The translations under genes and the position numbers were made by a program. Shown here in pieces: positions 58,448-64,000 of a stretch of DNA of 64,000 nucleotides. How positions within the stretch are numbered: position 1 is the first letter of the stretch; each line of letters starts with the position of its first letter. The notes under the pieces were generated by a model, which worked only from the letters and a program-made list of their open reading frames with translations, did not search any database and was not told the DNA's origin. Origin of the DNA: JANQFV01 sp964468185 (GTDB lineage: Bacteria > Planctomycetota > Phycisphaerae > UBA1845 > Fen-1342); the NCBI GenBank assembly GCA_964468185.1, contig CAYXTR010000024.1, positions 1-64,000 of the forward strand, given 5' to 3'.

Positions 58448-59770
58448 ATGCCCATTCCGACCAGTGAATTGGACGCCGCAGCCCTGAGGGCCACGTGGGC
58501 AGCGCTGTCGGACGATGAGCGCGCCGAGGCTTTTGCGCTGCTTCCGGAGGAGCAGGCCCAGGAGTTCTTCGCGTCGCTCACGGCCGACGACCACGCGGGC
58601 GTCCTCCAACACCTGCCCAACGCGAAGGCCGCCGTCTGGATGCGCTTCCTGGCGCCCGACGATGCGGCGGACGTGCTCCAAGAGGCCGAGGCGGACCAGC
58701 GGCCGCGGCTTGAGGCCATGCTCGACGAACCGACCCGCCGCGAAGTGCAGGCGCTGCTGGCCTATGCCGAGGACGACGCCGGTGGGTTGATGAGTCCCCG
58801 CTACGTGCGGTTGCGGCCGGATGTGACCGTCGACGTCGCCATCCGCTACCTGCGCCAACAGGTGCGTAACAACCCCGAAACGCTGTACTACGTGTACGTG
58901 CTGGATGCCGAGCAGCGTCTCCAGGGCGTGATCTCCTTCCGCGAGCTCTTCGCGGCCCCGGGCGATGCGCTGGTGGCCGACGTCATGCGCCGCGATCCGA
59001 TCACGGTGCGGGAAGAGACCGACCAGGAGGAGGTGGCGCGCATCATCGAAACCAACGACCTCCTGGCCGTTCCCGTCGTCGATGACGCGGGCCGCGTCAA
59101 GGGCATCGTCACCGTTGACGACATCGTGGACGTGATCCAGGAAGAGGCCACGGAAGATATCCAGAAGTTGGGCGGCACCGAAGCCCTCGATGCACGTTAC
59201 CTTGACGTGAGCTTCCCGATGATGATCCGGAAACGCGGCGTCTAGCTGCTCGTGCTCTTCCTCGGACAAACGTTGACCGCCACGGCGATGGTGCACTTCG
59301 AGGCGGAACTGGCCCAGGCCATCGTGCTGGCGGTCTTCGTGCCATTGATCATCAGCAGCGGCGGCAATTCCGGTTCGCAGGCCGCCACACTCGTCATCCG
59401 CGCGATGGCCCTCGCGGAGGTTCGTTTACGCGACTGGTGGCGCGTGCTGCGGCGCGAACTGGCGTCCGGCCTGACCCTCGGCGCGGGCCTGGGCCTCATC
59501 GGCTTCCTGCGCATCCTCGTGTGGCAGTACACCGGCTGGGACGACTACGGCTCCCATTACGCGCTGGTCGGCCTGACCGTTTGGCTGAGTGTGGTCGGCG
59601 TCGTGTGTCTCGGGACGCTGACCGGGAGCATGCTGCCCTTCGTGCTGCGCCTCCTGCGGCTCGACCCCGCCACCAGCTCGGCGCCCTTCGTCGCGACGCT
59701 GGTCGACGTAACCGGGCTGGTCATCTACTTCAGCATCGCCGCGCTCGTGCTGCGGGGGACGCTGCTGTGA
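58448..59770 (+). pseudogene. mgtE: Magnesium transporter MgtE interrupted by an amber codon
   Basis: Codons 1-265 encode the MgtE N domain (SDDERAEAFALLPEEQAQEFF) and tandem CBS domains (VTVDVAIRYLRQQVRN; VKGIVTVDDIVDVIQEEATEDIQKLGGTEAL), ending at MIRKRGV. Codon 266 is TAG. The same frame continues LLVLFLGQTLTATAMVHFE and the five-helix pore region through 59770. Normal MgtE has Trp (TGG) at this place, so a single G-to-A change explains it. The GGGAGG site precedes the start. It could be a pseudogene, an assembly or read error, or read through by suppression. Confidence 0.88.
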
Positions 59771-59779
59771 ATCAGCGGC

Positions 59780-60424
59780 TCACGCCCCGATCGTCGCGCT
59801 GGCCGTCTCGCTCCACGGGCCCTTTTCGCCGGTCGTGCTGACCCAGCGCAGCATGTAGTGCGCCGTGACGCCGCCGTCGGCGCCGTTGTAGTGGGCGACG
59901 TACGGCGTGCGCGTATCGACCGAGAGGAACGTCAGGTCACTTTCGTCCTTGGGCGGCGGGTCGCCGAGCTTGACCCAGATCTCCGCGCCCATCACGCCGG
60001 CCGGCTTGGCCTTGCGCGTCGGCGTGGCCTCGTCGGCGAAGTGGATCGTGTGCTGGAGCCGCTGGCTGGTATCGACGTTGACCACCGGCCGCGTCGCGGG
60101 CGGCCCTTCGGGCGAGCCCTCGCGGTCGGGCACCGCGACGCCCATCGCGGCCCGTTCGGCGTCGTCCACGTCGGGGCTGGCCTGGAGCCGCCGCACCAGC
60201 TCGCGGATGACCGTCACGAGCGCCGACCGGCTGCCGTCCTTGGCCTCGCGCGCCCCGCGGGCGGCCGTCTGGGCGGCGGTGTGGGCCGGGTAGTCGGTGT
60301 TCCAGGTCGCCTGCGAGTTGTTCAGCGGCACGACATCGGCGGCGTCGAGCCCCAGGTCGGCCAGGTGGGTGTTGACGCGGGTGACGACGTTGTTAGGCTG
60401 CCAATACGTGACTGATCGACGCAT
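59780..60424 (-). CDS. Unknown protein, conserved-looking planctomycete type
   Basis: 214 residues. The C-terminal part has AEIWVKLGDPPPKDESDLTFLSVDTRTPYVAHYNGADGGVTAHYMLRWVSTTGEKGPWSETASATI, a fibronectin III-like pattern I have seen in planctomycete proteins. The N-terminal half is helical (ALVTVIRELVRRLQASPDV). No signal peptide or clear ribosome site. It is convergent with the mgtE end. Function unknown. Confidence 0.65.
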   Translation of the reverse strand: MRRSVTYWQPNNVVTRVNTHLADLGLDAADVVPLNNSQATWNTDYPAHTAAQTAARGAREAKDGSRSALVTVIRELVRRLQASPDVDDAERAAMGVAVPDREGSPEGPPATRPVVNVDTSQRLQHTIHFADEATPTRKAKPAGVMGAEIWVKLGDPPPKDESDLTFLSVDTRTPYVAHYNGADGGVTAHYMLRWVSTTGEKGPWSETASATIGA

Positions 60425-60445
60425 GACGTAGGAAGAAGGTCTCTC

Positions 60446-60622
60446 TTGAAACAGCTGTGGGGTTTCATGAATACATCAATCACCGTGGGAGTGGCTTTTT
60501 TGCTTGCCGGGGCAATCAAATTGGCTGCGCGAGGGACGATGGACGCCGACTTCATCGTCGGAGCTGTGTTCCTGGTTCTGGGCCTGATCATTCGGCTAGC
60601 AGAGAAAAAACATTCCGAATAG
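60446..60622 (+). CDS. Small two-helix membrane protein
   Basis: A 58-codon frame starting at TTG (MKQLWGFMNTS...) with GAAGG about ten bases upstream; an ATG at 60467 would give 51 residues. The product has two hydrophobic segments, TVGVAFLLAGAIKLAA and FIVGAVFLVLGLIIRLA, and a basic tail, AEKKHSE. The composition is more A+T-rich than the surroundings. No family recognised; a real small protein is plausible but unproven. Confidence 0.5.
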   Translation: MKQLWGFMNTSITVGVAFLLAGAIKLAARGTMDADFIVGAVFLVLGLIIRLAEKKHSE

Positions 60623-61109
60623 GGCCATCTAGCATGGGTTAGGCATGCGAAAGGTTGTGATCTCAGGTGTCGAAAGCCTAACAAGCGCTTTCACCTGACA
60701 AAGCTGCCTGACACACCGCTGGCGCGTGCCAGTGGTCGGGTCGCGTCCGCCCGACCAGCCCACCCGGACCGCCCCGGCGGATTCTCTCGCTCGTTTCATC
60801 GGCGACGGCGGGCCGTGTCCTGTAATATCCTCGCCGAAACCGCAAAAATCGCGCAATTCGGCCCCGAAACGCCATCCGCGACCGCCTCCCGGGCCTCCGG
60901 CGCTCGTCCGCGGGCGTCTGGGAGACTCCGGCGGACTTCTGGGAGTCTTTTGCGGCCCTCCGGCACGCATCCCGGGACGTCCGGGAGTCTTCCGCGGCCC
61001 CCCGGGACTCGTCCCCGGACCTCTGGGAGACTTCCCCGGACGTCCGGCGCTCATCCGCGGAGCCCCGCGGGCCGTCCGCTGACCTCGCGAACGGTGGCCG
61101 GTTGCCGAC
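60623..61109. other. Non-coding region with degenerate tandem repeats
   Basis: No gene is recognised. From about 60890 to 61085 a roughly 40-base unit recurs imperfectly, built around GTCCGGGAGTCTTCCGCGGCC-like cores such as CGTCTGGGAGACTCC, TTCTGGGAGTCTTT, CGTCCGGGAGTCTT and CTCTGGGAGACTTC. Open frames through it give low-complexity Gly/Pro/Arg protein and are not credible genes. Confidence 0.55.
60890..61085. repeat. Degenerate tandem repeat array
   Basis: At least four imperfect copies of a motif of the type [CT]TGGGAGACT-CC or CGGGAGTCTTCC occur, spaced about 40 bases apart and alternating with GCGGCCC-CCGG-type blocks. The units drift, so the array is old or under loose selection. It lies just beyond the 3' end of the restriction enzyme gene. 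Confidence 0.55.
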
Positions 61110-61850
61110 CTATTCCTCAATCGCTGTCGCTGCGATCTTGCCGGCAAGCGTAGCGGCGAACCGCAGCGGACTGGTAAGCTCGCTGGCAGTCTGATACGCG
61201 CCGGTCTTGCCAGCGTCTTTCTCGGTCAATACGAGCGCGGCCGCGTCGTAGAGTTGCTCTTGCACGAGCTTGCGGCAGAGAATCTCGTATCGCGTTGCGT
61301 AGCTCGTATTCTCAAACTCCGGCATTGCCGAGAAGTGCGGTGAGCTGAACTTGACCGGGGCAATGGACTTCGGACACGATTCAAGCACGAAGAAGTACCC
61401 CAGGAACGGCTTTGCGCTCTCGCCGAAGACACCGTCTCGAAACGCTGTGTTCAAGTCGGTGGCATTGCCAAGCGCTTCTTCAACGCGGTTGTTGAAGTTG
61501 TTCCCGAATGAGGGACCGACTTGTGATTTGAACTCGATTGCGGCCACAAGTCGGCCGCGGCTGACGACAAGCAAGTCCCAGTTCTTCGTTGGGCGATAGA
61601 ATCCCGGAATAGTGACTTCAGATCGGCCATCGCAAAAGACAGCCGATTTCGGAATGCCATTGTCAATGATGAGCTGGCGGACCGTCGCAATGAAGCCGTC
61701 GAGGTTCTTTCCGGCTGTTACGCCCGCACGGTTCCCCTGATCGGCGCTGCCGCGTTTCTTCTGACTCTTGGCCGCAAGCGTCCGTGCCTTCCAGAAATGC
61801 GCGACCGCTTTCGGCATCGTGCGGTCGAGTGCGGAAAGATCCAGGCCCAT
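61110..61850 (-). CDS. PaeR7I/XhoI-family type II restriction endonuclease
   Basis: The family sequence is clear: AHFWKARTLAAKSQKKRGSADQGNRAGVT, PGFYRPTKNWDLLVV, LVAAIEFKSQVGPSFGNNFNNRVEEALGNATD (the catalytic Asp/Glu-Lys core IEFKS). Length 246. PaeR7I and XhoI cut CTCGAG, so this specificity is likely but not certain. The ATG at 61850 is eight bases after the end of the methyltransferase gene on the same strand. Confidence 0.9.
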   Translation of the reverse strand: MGLDLSALDRTMPKAVAHFWKARTLAAKSQKKRGSADQGNRAGVTAGKNLDGFIATVRQLIIDNGIPKSAVFCDGRSEVTIPGFYRPTKNWDLLVVSRGRLVAAIEFKSQVGPSFGNNFNNRVEEALGNATDLNTAFRDGVFGESAKPFLGYFFVLESCPKSIAPVKFSSPHFSAMPEFENTSYATRYEILCRKLVQEQLYDAAALVLTEKDAGKTGAYQTASELTSPLRFAATLAGKIAATAIEE

Positions 61851-61858
61851 GAAGACCC

Positions 61859-62863
61859 CTACGTGATGATCTCGAAGCGGTGGCGACTGGTTAACGTGCC
61901 CGTGTGCTTGCTGAATCGCCGCGCGGCGTATTCCAGGTAGGCATCGTCGATTTCGACGCCGATGCTGTTGCGGCCGGTCTGCCATGCCGCCACGCTGGTT
62001 GTTCCCGATCCCAAGAACGGGTCCAGGACGGTGTCCCCGACAAAGCTGAACATCCGGATGAGTCGAGTTGCGAGCTCGAGCGGGAAGGGGGCCGGGTGGT
62101 TACGTGTCGAAGCGCCGGTTACGTCGGTCCATATCTGCCGGAACCACCGCTTATGCAATGAGTCAGGGATAACGCTAAAGGCGCGTTCAAGAAAGCTCGG
62201 ACTTCGGTATCCGCCAGGCTTCCGTTCCATCAGGACAAACTCGATATCGTTCTTGATCACGGCATTCGGTTCATAGGGCTTGCCGAGGAATCCGCCACCA
62301 TTTCCTGACGCTTCAAGTGTGGCGTTCGCGATCTTATGCCAGATGATCGGGGCCAGATTATCGAATCCGATTCCGCGGCAATGCTCCTGGATTGACGCAT
62401 GAAGGGGGATAACCGTATGCCGACCACTGTTCTTTCGACGGGAAAGGCACACGTCCCCCACAACACAGATCAGGCGGCCGCCGGGGACGAGAACACGGAA
62501 GCAGTGTTGCCAAACTCGATCAAGTTCAGCCAAGAAGCCATCATAGTCGGACATGCTACCAAGCTGCCCGTCGCTCTCGTTGTACTGCTTCAACGTCCAG
62601 TACGGCGGTGAAGTCAGCACAAGATGCACACCCTCGCTCGGCAGGGCGTCCAAGTCGCGTGCGTCTGCGCGGTGCATCGCGTGCGTAGTCGGAAGTGTCG
62701 GCAGAATCGCTTCAATGTCGCGAGCCGCAACATCGTCCTTCGCAAGCGCGGGGATCGCGTTCTGAGACTCGCGAAGGCGGGTTACGCTCGGCGGGGCGAA
62801 TTCCCGCAGAACGGCGTCTTTCGATCTGTTGGCCAAGGTCTCAATGTCTGTACGCGTACTCAT
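61859..62863 (-). CDS. DNA methyltransferase of the restriction system (beta class)
   Basis: Modifies the recognition site to protect the host. It has the catalytic motif TSPPYWTLKQY near residue 83 and the SAM motif DPFLGSGTTSVAAW near the C-terminus, i.e. the beta order (catalytic motif before SAM site). The TSPPYW form is typical of N4-cytosine or some N6-adenine enzymes. Length 334. It is transcribed first, eight bases before the nuclease gene, so the host is protected before the nuclease appears. No controller (C) gene seen. Confidence 0.9.
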   Translation of the reverse strand: MSTRTDIETLANRSKDAVLREFAPPSVTRLRESQNAIPALAKDDVAARDIEAILPTLPTTHAMHRADARDLDALPSEGVHLVLTSPPYWTLKQYNESDGQLGSMSDYDGFLAELDRVWQHCFRVLVPGGRLICVVGDVCLSRRKNSGRHTVIPLHASIQEHCRGIGFDNLAPIIWHKIANATLEASGNGGGFLGKPYEPNAVIKNDIEFVLMERKPGGYRSPSFLERAFSVIPDSLHKRWFRQIWTDVTGASTRNHPAPFPLELATRLIRMFSFVGDTVLDPFLGSGTTSVAAWQTGRNSIGVEIDDAYLEYAARRFSKHTGTLTSRHRFEIIT

Positions 62864-63076
62864 TCACGATCCGAATGGGCTGCTCAGGTCTCGAGGCGAC
62901 GCTTGCCGCCAACAGTGCACCATCTTACCCCGTTTCGTCGCGGCGCTCGATACCCGGGCCGCAGTTGCGTAAGCCGTGCTTCCTCATTGCACGCCAAGAT
63001 ACCGCCCCCGCCCCGGAGCGGCAACGTGGGAGGGGGCACGCCGCGTCGTTCAGGATGCGCCGCGGGGCGGGGGCAA

Positions 63077-63784
63077 TCACCCCAGGTTGGTTGGTACGAC
63101 CTTAAAGATGAACGCGAGGCAGAAGTAGACGCCCACGAGCAGGAAGATCACGCCGGTCACCCGGCGGGCCCAGCGCTCGAATACGCTGATGCTATTGAAG
63201 GCCTTCGCCATCGCGTTGGCGCTGATCACGATGAGGATGGCAAAGACCACCACCGGCAGCGCCGTGCTGATCCCGAAAACGGCTGGCAGCATGATGCTGG
63301 ACTCGAACTTCACCGCCAGCGGAATCAGTCCGGCGAAGTAGAGCGCCGCCGACGCCGGACAGAACGTGAGGGCGAATACGACCCCCAGCACCAGTCCGGC
63401 CCAGATGCCCCAGTCGGCCACCTTTTGGCCGATCCGCTGGCCGAGGTCGGAGCCGCTCGTGGGCAGCGCGATCATGCCCAGCAGGACCATGCCCAGCAGG
63501 AGCAGGATCGGCCCGAGCAGCTTGTTCATGTACTTCTGGAGCGCCATCGAGACGGCCGGCGCCGACATCAGGCTCCCGACCAGGATTGCCGCGATCGCGA
63601 TGTACACGAGGCTGCGGCCGAGCGTGTAGAGCAGCCCGGTCAGCAGCGCCGCCCGCGGGTTCTCCACGCGGCGGCTGATGAACGAAATCGCCGCGACGTT
63701 CGTCGCCAGCGGGCAGGGGCTGATGGCCGTCAGAATACCGGTCCAGGCCGCGGCCGCAATGGCGGCCCACAGTTCAGCAGTCAC
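63077..63784 (-). CDS. arsG: ArsG-like organoarsenical efflux permease
   Basis: A DsbD-like transmembrane protein of about six helices, 235 residues. The motif GILTAISPCPLATNVAAISFISRRVENP and FALTFCPASAALYFAGLIPL with paired Pro-Cys positions match the ArsG family that exports trivalent aromatic arsenicals. It lies two bases after the partial arsF gene, on the same strand. Named by similarity and context. Confidence 0.85.
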   Translation of the reverse strand: MTAELWAAIAAAAWTGILTAISPCPLATNVAAISFISRRVENPRAALLTGLLYTLGRSLVYIAIAAILVGSLMSAPAVSMALQKYMNKLLGPILLLLGMVLLGMIALPTSGSDLGQRIGQKVADWGIWAGLVLGVVFALTFCPASAALYFAGLIPLAVKFESSIMLPAVFGISTALPVVVFAILIVISANAMAKAFNSISVFERWARRVTGVIFLLVGVYFCLAFIFKVVPTNLG

Positions 63785-63786
63785 GG

Positions 63787-64000
63787 CTACGACTCCAGGT
63801 ACGTGCGGGTCTGCTCCGCGACGTACTGTTTGAACTCCGCCTCGTCATCGTGCACGTACTGCCAGACTTTTTCCATATTCGTCCAGTCGCGCTGCTCGCC
63901 GTCGTGCAGATCGACTAGCACGAGCGAACTCGCGACGAGCTGATAGTCTTGCACGAAGTGCGTGTTGGGCGGCTCTTCCATGTTGACGGTGCGCCACTCA
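63787..64000 (-). CDS. arsF: ArsF-like protein, 3' part (gene runs off right edge)
   Basis: The frame is open to the window end. Its visible residues, EWRTVNMEEPPNTHFVQDYQL and DLHDGEQRDWTNMEKVWQYVHDD, match the C-terminal part of small thioredoxin-like ArsF proteins. The first in-frame ATG (63981) is internal, not the start. It precedes arsG by two bases; in the arsEFG arrangement arsE would lie just beyond the right edge. Confidence 0.75.
   Translation of the reverse strand, partial: EWRTVNMEEPPNTHFVQDYQLVASSLVLVDLHDGEQRDWTNMEKVWQYVHDDEAEFKQYVAEQTRTYLES

Noticed and set aside
60629..61147. Long Gly/Pro/Arg-rich frames across the repeat array
   Set aside because: Low-complexity translation of a tandem repeat; no start signal or family.

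Overview
The window looks like a chromosome segment of a G+C-rich planctomycete, most likely from the Phycisphaerae side. The evidence is a topoisomerase I with many zinc ribbons, a membrane protein with the CxCGYDL...CPECG ribbon typical of that phylum, two flagellin genes, a sulfatase-like lipoprotein, and intergenic hairpin repeats of a kind I associate with planctomycetes. tRNA-Leu and tmRNA both lack an encoded CCA end.

Left part (1-38,600), core chromosome. In order: topA, tRNA-Leu(UAG), an exported double retropepsin-like protein, an alpha/beta-hydrolase-like protein, an ECF sigma/anti-sigma pair, a sulfatase-like lipoprotein, metF, etfBA, an M29 aminopeptidase, a beta-CASP nuclease, a glycosyltransferase 9, mnmA, and a small polysaccharide export/polymerisation cluster. 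Then come proS, a Gfo/Idh/MocA oxidoreductase, yidC, an inositol-phosphatase-family enzyme, two tandem flagellins each closed by a strong terminator, trpC, a CPBP protease, guaB, a lipoprotein and two membrane proteins.

Middle (38,602-52,600), an integrated accessory island. It starts at the 3' end of ssrA (tmRNA) with a tyrosine recombinase. Facing it on the minus strand is a tightly overlapping three-gene operon: an MBL-fold hydrolase, an E2-E1-JAB triple-fusion protein and a four-helix membrane protein. Its parts resemble the ubiquitin-like conjugation arm of type II CBASS and Bil, but no nucleotidyltransferase or Ubl gene is visible. Upstream is a second module: an excisionase-like HTH protein, an AEP (TOTE-like) primase with an in-frame internal start, a HerA/TraD-like ATPase, three unknown proteins and a Lon-like peptidase without an AAA domain.

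Right part (53,093-64,000), ion and arsenic stress genes plus a restriction system. There is an arsenic operon (arsR, an exported arsenate-reductase-like protein, arsM, acr3 and a coupled small Cys-rich protein). It is followed by a fluoride riboswitch with crcB and a DUF190 gene, a DUF2062 gene, an mgtE interrupted by one amber codon, a PaeR7I-like restriction enzyme with its methyltransferase, and arsG plus a partial arsF running off the right edge. I saw no second copy of the ssrA 3' end by eye, so the right boundary of the island is unknown and the arsenic and restriction genes may belong to it.
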